A stretch of 64,000 bases of DNA, taken from NCBI GenBank assembly GCA_021927905.1, contig BLLK01000062.1:62001-126000 (forward strand), read 5' to 3'. The DNA comes from Chaetoceros tenuissimus (lineage: Eukaryota; Bacillariophyta; Thalassiosirophyceae; Chaetocerotales; Chaetocerotaceae). Below are positions 31,168 through 42,847 of the stretch, one piece after another. Both the position numbers and the translations under genes were made by a program. The notes beneath the pieces were generated by a model. That model had not been told where the DNA came from. It saw only the letters and a list, made by a program, of their open reading frames with translations, and did not search any database. The stretch's first letter is position 1, and every line of letters begins with the position of its first letter.

Positions 31168-32140
31168 TGATCTAATAAACAATCATTATTTCTTCAAAAT
31201 TTTTATTGTTGAATCTTCTCTCCTACTACTTTGTACCAACACCTAGTGTAGTTAATATAAAGTGTAAAACTCATGCCTCACCTGAAAGCCTGAAAGGCAT
31301 GATTTGGTTTGTTTTGGGGAATCTGATTCCTTGATTTGAGATTGATTATTAGAATTGTTTATTTTGCTGATTCAGTATAAAGAATGATCTTCATATTCAT
31401 TCTTACAGCTATTGATATTGCTCATTGCACCACAAGTCAAAACTGCGAAGTAGGATAATGTATATGCTACTTCCGAATATATTTCCGTGTACGAGTAAGT
31501 TCAATTCGCTGTTCTTCATTACAGCTATTGCACCACAAGCCAAAAGTGCGAAGTATGAGTAAGATAGCTAATGGGTTTCCGAAAGGCTTGCGAGTTATTA
31601 TTTATCCGATTAACAAAAGAAGAAAGAAGGAGGGAAGATGATGAGAACACTGATGAAGAAAAACATCATTTCCGACCGATCTGTTGACGGTCTGTCCGTA
31701 TGTACGATACAGCACACTCTAATAGTGTACTCAAGTATATTACTCTTATCTACACCAAGAAGTCTATGAGTCCTCTGATTAGACGGCTATTCAATTCATT
31801 GCTACCAATACGATCATTAATCAATTGAAATTGTGAATTTTACTCGTATCACAGTGTTTTTTTCCACACAAGGAAGGGCACTTTGAACTTTCCTTGAAGT
31901 TTTTCTATTTTGCGACATTTCTGGTTATTTGAGCTTCCCAATTTATCGAGAAGGCCTGGTACTTCTTTTTGTTAGGTGGCACATGAATGTGAAGAGTGTT
32001 AGAGTGTTGATCTAATACTATATCTCGCACACTCTAAATGGCTGAAGTATAAACGCAACTGACCCTTCCTATTCATCAGAACTACAGAACATATCTTCAC
32101 ACTCCTGCTAGTACTACACTACTTTACAAAGAACACCGAG
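31168..32140. other. intergenic region with imperfect repeat
   Basis: 973 bp without a supported gene. A sequence beginning TTACAGCTATTG and ending TGCGAAGTA occurs at 31403-31452 and, with a 13-nt deletion, at 31520-31556. Promoter of the 7TM receptor occupies the 3' part. Confidence 0.5.
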
Positions 32141-34014
32141 ATGGCGGACTATTTTGAAACTGTTGCATCCGAAGACGGCTTGGCCAGAGTCAATTATGGA
32201 ATGATGATGACTTCAGCTTCCATGTCTATAATTTGCTCTTCAACCCTTGCTTTCTTTATTTGGAAAACTACAGGAGAGAATGGATTTGACACGCCCTACA
32301 AAAGGTATCTTTTGGCTATTTGTTTATCTGACATCCTCCAATCATCAGCTCTTCTTCTTGGTCCACTGGCAGTCCCTAAAGATGCTTCTCCAGACTTTTT
32401 CATGGCCAAAGGTAACATCTATACTTGTACTCTAGATGGCATCGTTTTCCTAAGTGGAGCCTACGGTGTTCCGTTCTATATGTTAGCTTTATGCTTCTCG
32501 TTCCTCTTCAAAATCAAGCACAATATGAAGGATAAGGATTTCCTCAAGAAATACGACAAGAAAATTCACATCTTTGTTGCGGTATGGACAATTGTCATAT
32601 GCACTGGCTCTGCTTGGAGCAAAAACATATACGCAACCCAATCAGGATCCTTCTGTTATCCTCAACGCCCGTACCCATATGGCTGCGAAGAGGACCCTCT
32701 CAAGTATGGAGAGTGTACTCATAATAAGCAAGGTCTCCTTATTTCATTCGTGACTATATTTCTTGTGACAATAAGCACGTTCATTTGCATAATAGTGATT
32801 ATGGTGAAGCTAGTGAAACATGTCGTGAGCATCGGAGACACAACTCGTAGAAGATTTCGACAGAGTCTGTACTTGCCGAGTTCTAGTCCACAAAATAGTC
32901 CTTCTAGAAGAGCACTAGCTAATGCAAATCAAGCAGTGCTTGAGCTGAACAATTCATCTTCTAATAGAGGCAATTTCTCAAGGGGTCTGGATAGTATTAG
33001 CTCCTCTGCACAATCTTCAGGTGCTGACAGTGTCCGTATGCAAAATCCAACAGATGAAGGCACGAGTAAAAAGTCAAATTTGAAGAAAATTCTTTTGTTT
33101 TTCAAAGAAAGTTCAACTTTATCAAACGACGACGCTAGGGAACCACATTCAAACTTCATGACAAAAACCCAGCAGAAGGTAAGTTTCTAATGTGTAATCA
33201 GTTGTGCATTATCATTGATACTGTTTTAATAATTGAACATCTATTTTTCTCATTTGGTCAATAGACTAAAGAGCGCGAGAGAGATATTACCATCCAGGCA
33301 CTTTTGTACGCTGGCTCATTTCTATTCGTATACATGTGGCCATTGATTGGTTCAATTCTTCTATTGTTTGGAGCACTCGAAAACCCTGTGGCTTACTTTA
33401 GTTTCATGATCGTTGGTTTCACTATTTATCCCATGGGAGGTTGCTTTAATGTATGGGTGTATACTCGACAGAAATCCCTCATTGTCATGAAGCGACGTTC
33501 ATGTTCAAGACTATCTGCTTTCTTGGCAGTCATTGCACATGGTGGAGATTTGCCAGAAGACTGTAAGAAAACGACAAGAAGAAACAGGGCTAACGGTCTA
33601 CAAGCAGAGAAAAGTAGATCTCCTCTTGGCCAGCAAATTTCCATGAGATTCAAGAAATGGAAAGAGAAGAGACAAGCTAATAGAGCTAATAGAAAAGAAG
33701 CTACTTCCAATAAACAAGCTTGCTCTCAACACCAGGAACAAGTGAATGATGTAAAGCTCGAGAAGCCTCCACCAAAAGAGGAGGATGCTGGACTTGTTGA
33801 TGTACCATTGGAAAGTGCTGTCATCTCAAATGGTGGTGATGATCTAAGTGTCGATGAAGATAACTTTGGGCGTCTTGAATCGGGGATGTCTTTGGAGAAG
33901 AGCTCTGTCTATGATCACCAATCAAATGAAAGAAGTAGTAGTAGGGCCAAACCTTCCTTTGTTTCGCTCGTCTCAATGGCGGTCGTCTATTCCAGAGAGC
34001 TTTGCAGACGATGA
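32141..34014 (+). CDS. 7TM G-protein-coupled-receptor-like protein
   Basis: Exons 32141-33178 and 33265-34014 (86-nt intron, phase 0) give 595 aa. Five membrane spans lie in exon 1 (TM1 around SMSIICSSTLAFFIWK), then a long Ser-rich third intracellular loop (about residues 230-355), then TM6 (LLYAGSFLFVYMWPLIGSILL) and TM7 (YFSFMIVGFTIYPMGGCFNVW), and a charged C-terminal tail. The second extracellular loop has FCYPQRPYPYGCEEDP and a third Cys before NK, a pattern shared with the receptor at 40608-42383. It lacks clear DRY and NPxxY motifs. Most likely a stramenopile receptor family of the rhodopsin/cAMP-receptor type; ligand unknown. Confidence 0.75.
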
Positions 34015-34448
34015 TTTGAGTGTAGTGACGCAAACAGAATCCCGTGGCTTGGTCGATGAACACGATTGCTGAACATCTTTCCACTTTTTATTCATTTATT
34101 TGTACATTCTACACATTGTATATTTATATAAATTCAAACATTTTTACTAGACTATGGAGACTTCCTCTAATGTTTTGGCCTTTTTCCGTATGTACATGGG
34201 CATAGTGAAGGAAAGGCAACCTACGACGCGGGCGCTGTGTTTGTCTAGACCATCTTTTATCTATGTAGATATAGTATTAGAATCTAATCTCAGATCTAAA
34301 ACACAGTAACTTCCATGTTCATAAGCAAACAGATAGGAAGAATTCAACGAATATAGAATCTTGTTTTTGCTATTCTGATTTGGACCCTCTTTTGTCACTA
34401 CAACACTACTACCTTGCAACCTTTGCTGCTCACTGATAGCCACTTGCA
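34015..34448. other. intergenic region
   Basis: 3' flank of the receptor gene and 5' flank of the gene at 34449. No gene, RNA or clear repeat is seen. Confidence 0.45.
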
Positions 34449-35312
34449 ATGAAATTTGGATTCACTCCAACAACAATAGCAGTGTTATTCCATACTCACC
34501 AACATGATTTGAACACAAACAACGGGACTCTTGGAAAATTTGATGCTTGGTTCAGTGGGAATGTTCATGTTATGATCGATAAATTCTTACAGAGAATCCC
34601 CGAAAAAATGAACTACAATATAACCGCGCAAGGTTCATCAACTTTGCGAAATCTAACAGATACTGAATATCAAATTATTGAAAAATTCAATAATGCTGAC
34701 GAACAAATCAACGCGAGTAAAATTTTAGTACCATTACTGATTTTACTGAATGGTGAGATTTCGGCAATGGATAAATGTCATGAAATGATACTCGGAGTAA
34801 ATACGACAAACATTATAGATGCAGAATTTGCTGCTACGCATCCACCAACTTCATGGTCAAAAGATCATCCTCTTGATTCAGATCAAGATATACTCCACGC
34901 GTTTCTACATAGGATAGAAGGAAATTTTGTAGGAGAAGGGGGATATAGAGGTTATGAAAATGCAATGTATTGGCTTGCTGGAGGATCGAAAAAATTAGAC
35001 TCGTACACAAGTCATTTCATTTGGGACGAATTGAAAAGATATATCGAGAATGACAACAGATTCGGCGGTTTAAATCTAATCGCAGAAGATGTTAGAAACT
35101 ATGAGATCATCAGCGGCAGTGGGAAAACAAGAGTGATTTCTGTTCTCAAGAACAACTTCGATGCTTTTCGATATTTCATGCTTTGTGAGAAAAGATATGG
35201 AGATGAATCTGCAGAAGATAGCAGCTCGCAATTAATATTGACTGAAAATGAAAAAGATTTGATTGATGACTTGCAACGGAAGGAGATTGAAATAATGCTG
35301 AATATTCTTTGA
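34449..35312 (+). CDS. conserved algal protein of unknown function
   Basis: A 287-aa single-exon protein with no signal peptide, membrane span or known catalytic motif that I recognise. The central segment DILHAFLHRIEGNFVGEGGY followed by RGYENAMYWLAGG reads like a conserved core and resembles a short domain I associate with uncharacterised stramenopile and haptophyte proteins. The His and Glu in HRIEG and GEGG could be functional, but this is speculation. Start chosen at the first ATG; a Met lies again at codon 42. Confidence 0.6.
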   Translation: MKFGFTPTTIAVLFHTHQHDLNTNNGTLGKFDAWFSGNVHVMIDKFLQRIPEKMNYNITAQGSSTLRNLTDTEYQIIEKFNNADEQINASKILVPLLILLNGEISAMDKCHEMILGVNTTNIIDAEFAATHPPTSWSKDHPLDSDQDILHAFLHRIEGNFVGEGGYRGYENAMYWLAGGSKKLDSYTSHFIWDELKRYIENDNRFGGLNLIAEDVRNYEIISGSGKTRVISVLKNNFDAFRYFMLCEKRYGDESAEDSSSQLILTENEKDLIDDLQRKEIEIMLNIL

Positions 35313-35553
35313 CAACCTGAAACTGTTCAAAAAGATGGGTAAAGACACCCTACTTTTAAAATAGGGTTCTCATTATGAGAAGCATCTTTAGTCTTATACT
35401 ACAAGTAAATGACACAATCTATCAAATTCCACACCTTTTGTGTTTGTGCTGCTGTGGGCTGTGGGGTCGTGTACTGCAAAATTCAAGATACACACTGCTC
35501 TTTAGACTGATGCACATAGATATAAAATATTGATTTGAAATCGAAAACGAACA

Positions 35554-37480
35554 ATGAAAATGAGGATCAGATCAAATATGTTTTTATGGGTTATATTCTT
35601 TCTTCTTGGAACATTCCCTACTAGCGTGGTGATAGCAAAAAGAGTAGATGACGATGTTGAGCTTTTAGAATCTTTGAAAACTTTGGAAGGAATTAAAGTC
35701 AACGAATCCCCTCACTCATCATTTCAACATGGTTACACAAACTTAGAAGGGCGCATGCTTGATAGCTTTGATTGCAATACAGCTCTTGGTCCTCCAAACA
35801 CGTTGCAACAGATTCAAGCGGGATTATCAAGTGTTCTTGATTTCGATGATGGCAATTCAACCCTTGTACCAATGGAAGTCAATATGGCGATCAAAGGTAA
35901 AGTTATGAATTTGCAGTATGGGGTCCAGCTTTGGAAGGTGTGTATTTTCAATTATATCCTATAATGCTTTTTCTCTTGTTCACTCTAATTTATTGGTGAC
36001 TTTCATAGGTCTGTGCATCTTGTTTGTCAGAAAGCTTGACTGGATATGGCTGTGAGAGTAGTGATGTAAGTTTTGGTTTCCTTTCTCGTATGAACCGTTC
36101 GTGTTTTTGTATTCCTTCTCAATGTTACTCTTTTCTATATATAGTATGGTTTTGATGTTTTGCATTCTGGTCTTTTAATGATCCCTGTAAAGCTAGGGGA
36201 AAATGGTGAATACTCCATTATCAAAACTAGAAAGAAACTTCAGACATGGGTACAGTCAAGAACGATAGCGATTTCTCAATTGGATAGTGACTTTATTATC
36301 TATAATCCACAGAGTCCATCACATTACTTTCCGCTGCTTGCAGCCTCAATGGGAATGGTTAGTATTATTCCTCATAAGACTGGGTTTGATACATCAAACT
36401 CCCTAACGCCATCAATAGTAGTGAAAAAATCATACTCTACTTCCACCGTACCACTTTATTACAAATCAGCACAAATACTCAACGGGATGTCCGATGGAAA
36501 AGCTAGTTTGGGAAAAGATATTTACTGTATGGGGTAAGTACGCAACATTGGTCTATCTTCTACTAAAACTATTTTCTCAGCATTCTTCCTTTAATTTGTA
36601 GTTATTCGGAAGGTGGGTATGGGTCTCTTGCAACAGCAGACGCATTTGATCAACATGGCTTCAACATTGTAAAAGCAATGTCTGGAGGTGCGCCGCTAAA
36701 GGTTAGAAGTTTGGCAGTGTTTGGTTCTTTCAAAACTTTACTATCTGCGGACAGCTTTCCTTTCTACCAAGTGCTCTATTTAGCGTTGGCGTCCATCGCT
36801 TTTACAAATACTAGGTGAGAAATAAATTTGAAATGTCGGGTGGAGGATTATGTTATGTAACTTACTAACGATTATGATTGTCCTTTTGTTAAAGGCCTGA
36901 TGTACCAAATAATTCCAACGGTTTCTCTCAGCCATTTTTAAATCCAGACTTGAGGGATGATTTTCTAGATCTCTTTTCTGGTTCGACTGGTTTAGCTAGT
37001 TGTTCTAACACCGATGAGTGCAGCTTTGACCCTGTTGGATTGCTGTTTTACTTGAATCAAAATTATCCACACCTTTTAGTTGGACCTGAGATCTTCAATC
37101 CATCTTTTTTATCATTTGCAGTATCTTCAATAAACAAAGGAATTGGTGATCCATGCATTGTCGTACCAAAGAGTGATCAGATAGCTTTTGGAGTTGACAA
37201 AATATGTGAAGCTTTAGATGAAAACGATCTTTCGAAAATTGTAACAAATGCAGACTACGAAATTGAGCTTTGCTACGGTGAACTCGATGAACTAACCCCA
37301 GTCGAAAATGCAATCCCATCTAGGTTGAAGTATACTTTTAGGGCTAAGCATGACGAGGCAATGATTCCATGCTCCATGAGCTTTTTGGCGAATCTGGATA
37401 CTGAGACAACTGGTAAAATGAGAAAGAAATCAAAAACAAAGAAATCTTGGAGTTACCGTACCAAGTCTCATAAGAACTAG
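35554..37480 (+). CDS. secreted lipase-like alpha/beta hydrolase
   Basis: Five exons (35554-35937, 36009-36065, 36145-36533, 36602-36814, 36895-37480) join in frame at GT-AG sites to 542 aa. A signal peptide (FLWVIFFLLGTFPTSVVIA) is followed by a prodomain-like region. IIYNPQSPSHYFPLLAASMG resembles the strand before the nucleophile elbow, and the Ser is in GYSEGGYGSLATADAF, formed across the exon 3/4 junction. This GYSxGG elbow is used by fungal secretory lipases and related esterases. The acid Asp is probably in ELCYGELDELTPVENA and the His in RAKHDEAM. The C-terminus is strongly basic (GKMRKKSKTKKSW). Substrate unknown. Confidence 0.75.
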
Positions 37481-37629
37481 AAGTGATGTTGTTGCTTTTT
37501 ATTGCCTTGAGACACCGGTGCTAACCAAATCAATATACTCGATTAAGACAACCTCAACCAAATCTCTAAATAATATATGGCGAACTCGAAATGTTCCATA
37601 AGTTACACCTCAGTAAAAATGTGATAGTA

Positions 37630-39120
37630 TCAACTGGGTATTGACAGTCTTCTTTCCATACGTAGATTTTGTTCCAACTGCAATTTATACCTATTAAACA
37701 AATTGAAGTCACTTTCAATTTGATCCAAGCCTTGAACTGTTTCCTTGGTTTTATTAAATACACCATGCTCGGGTTTCTTGTAGTGATTTATTCTAGCGAT
37801 ACTCGGCAACTCCCGGTAGGTTGGACATACTTTATTTCTGAACCCTTTATGACATCCATGATGTGTCAACCCTTGTAATTGATCGGATTCAATGTTGGCA
37901 ATCATTTTTAATCTATCCCACTGAACACGTCTATCATCTATCTTTTGTCGAAAGACATTATCAAGAATTGTACAATTTTCACGGGGAACGTATTGGTCGT
38001 AATCTATTGACCTATTTGCTCCATAAGCAATTGAATTGAGATGTATACCAACTTTTGATGAGTTTTGGAATGCATGTAAATAGGATTTCACCGGGTTAGT
38101 AGCATTGTCATATTTGAAATCAAACCAAAAGTATTCATCAATGTCAATATTCAAAAGCCATTTCATTCCCAGGAAACGAGCATTCCAAAACATATCCATC
38201 ATTCCGGCAATACGAAATATTCCCCATGAAAGCCCACCATTTATAACTTTTGCTGCAAAAGGCACCCACGTAATATAATCCCTTTTGTATTCATCCATTC
38301 CATTTGGCCAAGGTTCATTGAAATACAAGAATATGTGATCAAAGCCGACAAGGTTGTGGTATGTAGCCCATTCAAGAGCTCTTTCTCGGTTTTCATAACC
38401 ATTAAACACAGCAATGACCCCATTCGTAATGTTTCTTTTGTTTCTCAAAGCATCAAGATACATTTGCTCTTGGTCATGGCAGTCCAAAAGATTTGTGACA
38501 TCATACGAATAGGAAATATTAGATTCTTCTTTCATCTCTGTAACAGAAAAAATAAGATTGTCTCCTTTGTTGACCAAGCCTTGCTGACATTTGAAAATCG
38601 AGACTTGATTTGTTGCATAGACTTTGGTATGTAAAATCGGTTGGGCGGAAAAAGAATTGCAATAAAAACTGACTGAATCATTATTTTCCTCTATATCAAT
38701 CGGTACTATTGCAAAAATGTAAATGCTGTTTTCTCTGACTTTGACAGAAAATGGTACAACTTGATTGTTGTCAACAAAATTGCTGGTAATATTTTTCAAG
38801 AATCCGGACTCGTGAATATTAACCATGCATTCCATATATCCATCTTGTATAGATGTTACAGTAGTCTGGGGTGCCTTGTACTCTAATTTGAATCGGAAAT
38901 GTTTGTATTGTTTTTGAAATACGAAGAGGAAACATAATGACCACGAGCAAAAGAAATAAAGTAGGAATTGAATCGGTCGACGCATCTTTTCCCACCACTG
39001 GAAAGTATTCTTCCCATGTGTAGAGTGAGATTTTGTTGTGTTTATCTTATCTAACTTACGAGGAGTACATCTATGCCTTCTCATACTCGCATGCATGAAA
39101 TGGCATGCCATATGTAGCAT
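37630..39120 (-). CDS. GT92-family glycosyltransferase (DUF23)
   Basis: A 496-aa type II membrane protein with its anchor near residues 48-68 (PIQFLLYFFCSWSLCFLFVF). The GT92 core is clear: ENRERALEWATYHNLVGFDH then IFLYFNEPW, the metal site in WLLNIDIDEYFWFD (DxDE-like), and a C-terminal HHGCHKGFRNK and RINHYKKPEH. GT92 enzymes add beta-linked galactose to fucose or related acceptors in animals and make galactan in plants; the diatom acceptor is unknown. The start at 39120 gives a 47-residue basic cytosolic tail; a Met at residue 46 (MRRPIQFLL) directly before the anchor is an alternative. It is divergent from histone H4, 190 bp apart. Confidence 0.88.
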   Translation of the reverse strand: MLHMACHFMHASMRRHRCTPRKLDKINTTKSHSTHGKNTFQWWEKMRRPIQFLLYFFCSWSLCFLFVFQKQYKHFRFKLEYKAPQTTVTSIQDGYMECMVNIHESGFLKNITSNFVDNNQVVPFSVKVRENSIYIFAIVPIDIEENNDSVSFYCNSFSAQPILHTKVYATNQVSIFKCQQGLVNKGDNLIFSVTEMKEESNISYSYDVTNLLDCHDQEQMYLDALRNKRNITNGVIAVFNGYENRERALEWATYHNLVGFDHIFLYFNEPWPNGMDEYKRDYITWVPFAAKVINGGLSWGIFRIAGMMDMFWNARFLGMKWLLNIDIDEYFWFDFKYDNATNPVKSYLHAFQNSSKVGIHLNSIAYGANRSIDYDQYVPRENCTILDNVFRQKIDDRRVQWDRLKMIANIESDQLQGLTHHGCHKGFRNKVCPTYRELPSIARINHYKKPEHGVFNKTKETVQGLDQIESDFNLFNRYKLQLEQNLRMERRLSIPS

Positions 39121-39622
<502 letters not shown>

Positions 39623-39694
39623 GCATCTCCAGCAACAGAGAGAGTTGGAAGGGAGGCAGTAATGTGTCCCTTACTTCTCTCCACAAACAAAACA

Positions 39695-39710
39695 GGAAGT
39701 TTTTACTTCC
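39695..39710 (+). promoter_or_regulatory. histone 3' UTR stem-loop candidate
   Basis: GGAAGT TTTT ACTTCC: a 6-bp stem with a 4-nt T-rich loop, beginning GG and ending CC, preceded by ACAAAACA and starting 73 nt after the H4 stop. Size, loop and terminal bases match the replication-dependent histone mRNA hairpin bound by SLBP; the stem interior differs from the animal sequence but pairs perfectly. Confidence 0.65.
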
Positions 39711-40048
39711 GTTTCACATATACGAAGCATTCTTTTCTCATTCACAATCTAGATAAGGCCTCTACCAAGAAATATTTATTTCAAAATCTTCTCTTCTCAG
39801 GATTCAAATGGAGATTCTTCATAAAAACGATTCCTATCTAAAAAAATTTAGTCCCATAGACCCATTGTCTTCTTCTTTCAGTTCTTAGAGATCCGAATTT
39901 CTGAAATTTGTTTTTATTTTATATTCTAGATTTGAAATCTTTCCCAGCCTAGATTTCCTCTGACTGTAAAGATAATAATTTCATAATAGAATCTATCCTA
40001 ATTCTTTCGATTTTCTCCCCCCTGAATCGCCTTCTCTCCTCTTGGTTC
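39711..40048. other. intergenic region
   Basis: AT-rich 3' flank of H4. No supported gene or repeat; pyrimidine-rich near 40010-40040. Confidence 0.4.
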
Positions 40049-40552
40049 TCATCCAGATCTTCGTCCCCTCTTCAGTTTCCAAACAAACTCTACTTTGTTT
40101 AGTTTCTTGATTCTTCCTTCTGCCTTTAGTGCCCACTCTTTCTTTGGCCCCCCTTCGTGGAACTTTTTGTACATACCCCTTTGTTTATCCACCCACCCCC
40201 CAAGCGCTTTATTCTTTTTAGGGACAAGACAGTGACCGTATTTCTTCTCATATGCAACTAAAGCATTGTAGTTCATCTCCCAAGAGTCTTCCTTTACATC
40301 CCAAACAAATCCCAATTCGTTCAGTTTCTCGAATCTAGCTTTTATCATTCGTGATGACCATTCTATCACTGTCTTCCCATTTCCAATGCTCTTTCGAAGC
40401 TCCTTGTACGCAACCCGTTGCGAAAACACCCAATTCCCTAATATTGGATTCTCAGAAAAACCTTGAGGGACTAGACAGTGACCGTATTTCTTCTTATATG
40501 CAACTAAAGCATTGTAGTTCATCTCCGATTGGCACTTCTTTCTTCTTGACAA
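40049..40552 (-). pseudogene. helicase-associated (HA) domain fragment
   Basis: Two HA domains in tandem, each starting with NYNALVAYxKKYGHCLVP and ending in a W (FVWDVKED, FVWKLKRG). HA domains are about 65-residue helical repeats, strongly expanded in diatoms, thought to bind nucleic acid. The frame has no upstream ATG: a stop lies a few codons before 40552 and the first Met is inside domain 1 (SEMNYNAL). No further HA repeats or helicase were found. It is either a fragment of a decayed gene or an exon of a gene I cannot complete. The two domains share a 60-nt block at 58/60 identity, so one arose by recent duplication. Confidence 0.65.
40221..40526. repeat. 60-nt direct repeat inside HA-domain frame
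   Basis: 40221-40280 and 40467-40526 match at 58 of 60 positions (minus-strand sense NYNALVAYKKKYGHCLVP). The spacing, 246 nt, equals 82 codons, so the repeat keeps frame and marks a duplication of one HA unit. Confidence 0.9.
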
Positions 40553-40607
40553 CTCTCTTCATGGATTTTCTATTTTTACCAAATGAAGATTAACTACGGT
40601 TCTTTTC

Positions 40608-42383
40608 CTACAAAGATTTCCAGGAAGCTTTTGACTGTTTCGAATATGATCCAACACCAGTAACAATCGTTGAAGCATTTGAATCTACACCATCATCTAG
40701 CTCTTCAACAATGTTCGAGTCATTCTCTCTTTCCCCTAAATCACGGGAGGAGTGTTTCTCATCTAGATATGGGCTAAGGAAACTCCCAGTAGAAGACATG
40801 ATATGATCGCAATATCTAGATATGTTTTCGTTCGGTACCAAGTCCTCTTGTTCAGTCCTATTTCTTTCTTTTGAATATAAATCCGTAGGAGAGTTATAAT
40901 AAGTCACTTTTGACTCGCAACGAAGTGTTGTGAGACCCTTGGGGAATTCATTGCTTGTTATTGATTGTTCTCGGCAACATGTTTTTGCCACTTCCCCTTG
41001 CATCTCATCTGCAGCTTCCAAGTACTCTTGATCTTGTTCTATGGGATAGTTGTAGTAAGAAGAACCTGTATTTAAGCTTTGAATCGACTCTACTTTGCAT
41101 TCGTCTTGGTCTCTATTGTCAATATCATCCTTTCTTATTTGGAGTGGCGAATGCTGCATAGCCTCTAGGTCGTCATATAATTGCTCCTTGGAATCAGTTA
41201 CTGAATTTTCCATTGCTAGGGGATTCTTTCTCTTCCTTAAATTTCTTTTGACTTCGTCGGCTGAAAGCTTTGTAATCTTTTTCCCTCGAAAGTTGGCAAG
41301 GAAATCAATATTGAGCACCAGAGTTTTATCAACCATTAAGCTTGGTGACAAGATGCATAATTTCAAAGTTTCATGCAATGTCAAATCTCCTCCTTTCTGA
41401 CTATTTGTGCAAGTATATAACTTCTGGAAAATAAATATAAAGAGGTTGAAGAAGCCTTGCAGAGGTGTGAAGATGTACTTGAGAGTTGCGACAGTCTTTG
41501 ATTCGTCAACAAAAATAGAGACGACTGTAAAAACCCACGCTAAGAAGCATGCTAATATGTACATACAAGCTTGAATTGCAATGATTCTTTTTTGCTTTTG
41601 AGAAATACCTCTGGCTAATTCTTCTTGTGGATTGCAAACAGTGTATACAACCAAAATCATGGACAGTATCAAAATAATGAAGTTCGTCCCAATACCTGCA
41701 ATGGGATAAAAGTAATAAAAGGTTAATGTTTCATCCCAATCTTCAGCTTTTCCATGGATACATTCGATAGATGGATCATCTAGACAACTTCTTGGATAGA
41801 CATCGACGGCACAGAATGTATCGACCGGTGTTGGATTAAACGCATCTCTACTCAAAAAGTAAATTGGCGAGGCGAGTGATAGGGCTGAACTTGTAATTGC
41901 AAAAACTGGTTCGGCAACTTTGCGAAATGTCTCTTCTGTAACATTGTACCTTATACTACAGAGATAGTATATATTTAGTAATGCATTGGAATTGCAAACA
42001 TATCCCCAACCTAAAAATATAAGAAAGGCTTGGAATTCACAAGTGCGAGTTGTTCCGTAGGATGGCCCTTTGTAATCGTATACTACATCACTAGGCATGG
42101 GAAGCGTCGACAAAGATATGCAGAACGAGACAATAGCATCCCAAAAGCTGAGGCAAAAGAGAATCCGATGATACTGCGTATTTTGTCTCGATCTCAATAT
42201 TGTAATCATGATAAACGTAGAAGAGATGAAAGACAGAGATCCTGTCAAAGATGGTATCACCACTCCTGCCAAGGTTGAGGCGAAGGCTTCTTCTTCGTCT
42301 CCTGCAGACGTCAAATTCATATCTTTCTCATTAAGAGATGGAGAGTATCCTATTGAAAAGATTGTAGTCAAGATAACAGTCAA
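40608..42383 (-). CDS. 7TM G-protein-coupled-receptor-like protein
   Basis: A 591-aa single-exon protein with seven membrane spans in the first 330 residues: TM1 near VVIPSLTGSLSFISSTFIMI, TM3 near FLIFLGWGYVCNSNALLNIY, TM5 near NFIILILSMILVVYTV and TM7 near YIFTPLQGFFNLFIFIFQ. The second extracellular loop reads FCAVDVYPRSCLDDP with a further Cys before GK, the same Cys pattern as in the receptor at 32141-34014. The 260-residue tail is Ser/Glu-rich and probably phosphorylated. The third intracellular loop is short here, unlike the other receptor. TM7 ends FNLFIFIFQK, recalling the class A NPxxY region only loosely. Ligand unknown. Confidence 0.75.
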   Translation of the reverse strand: MTVILTTIFSIGYSPSLNEKDMNLTSAGDEEEAFASTLAGVVIPSLTGSLSFISSTFIMITILRSRQNTQYHRILFCLSFWDAIVSFCISLSTLPMPSDVVYDYKGPSYGTTRTCEFQAFLIFLGWGYVCNSNALLNIYYLCSIRYNVTEETFRKVAEPVFAITSSALSLASPIYFLSRDAFNPTPVDTFCAVDVYPRSCLDDPSIECIHGKAEDWDETLTFYYFYPIAGIGTNFIILILSMILVVYTVCNPQEELARGISQKQKRIIAIQACMYILACFLAWVFTVVSIFVDESKTVATLKYIFTPLQGFFNLFIFIFQKLYTCTNSQKGGDLTLHETLKLCILSPSLMVDKTLVLNIDFLANFRGKKITKLSADEVKRNLRKRKNPLAMENSVTDSKEQLYDDLEAMQHSPLQIRKDDIDNRDQDECKVESIQSLNTGSSYYNYPIEQDQEYLEAADEMQGEVAKTCCREQSITSNEFPKGLTTLRCESKVTYYNSPTDLYSKERNRTEQEDLVPNENISRYCDHIMSSTGSFLSPYLDEKHSSRDLGERENDSNIVEELDDGVDSNASTIVTGVGSYSKQSKASWKSL

Positions 42384-42847
42384 TAGTTTTCGTTGGGGTT
42401 TTGTTTAGTTAAAAGTGCTGGCACTAGCTCTCATCTAGGCTCTAGAGGTTCCTGGACTGCTGGCAGTCTGTGATGTCGTACTTCGTCGTATGCAACACGT
42501 ATTTGAAGACATTCAGTCACGTACTTTAACTTAGTACGTATCCAAAGGCGACATAGGAGGACTTCGAACCAGAAACCGTTCCTTCAACCGTCACAAAGAA
42601 CCCCATACTACAGCTGAACACCTATGAACAGAACAGCAAGAACATCTGCCATCAGCCGGAATACCAATGAACAACCAGAACATCTGATTTGTTCTCTGTA
42701 AAAGCAACATGGATGTGTAACGAAATAAATATACTTGCTATATTCATTATATTTTTAACTGTTTCCACAAAAAGTTGAAGCAAGTTCGAATCCTCATTAG
42801 TATTTTCATTACAGACATCTTTTACATCTTCATCAAAGAACATCATA
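42384..42847. other. divergent promoter region
   Basis: Between the receptor (minus) and the TatD gene (plus). It contains GTACTTTAACTTAGTAC near 42522, an imperfect palindrome. A 163-codon minus-strand frame at 42652-43143 mostly opposes the TatD exons and is not supported. Confidence 0.4.
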
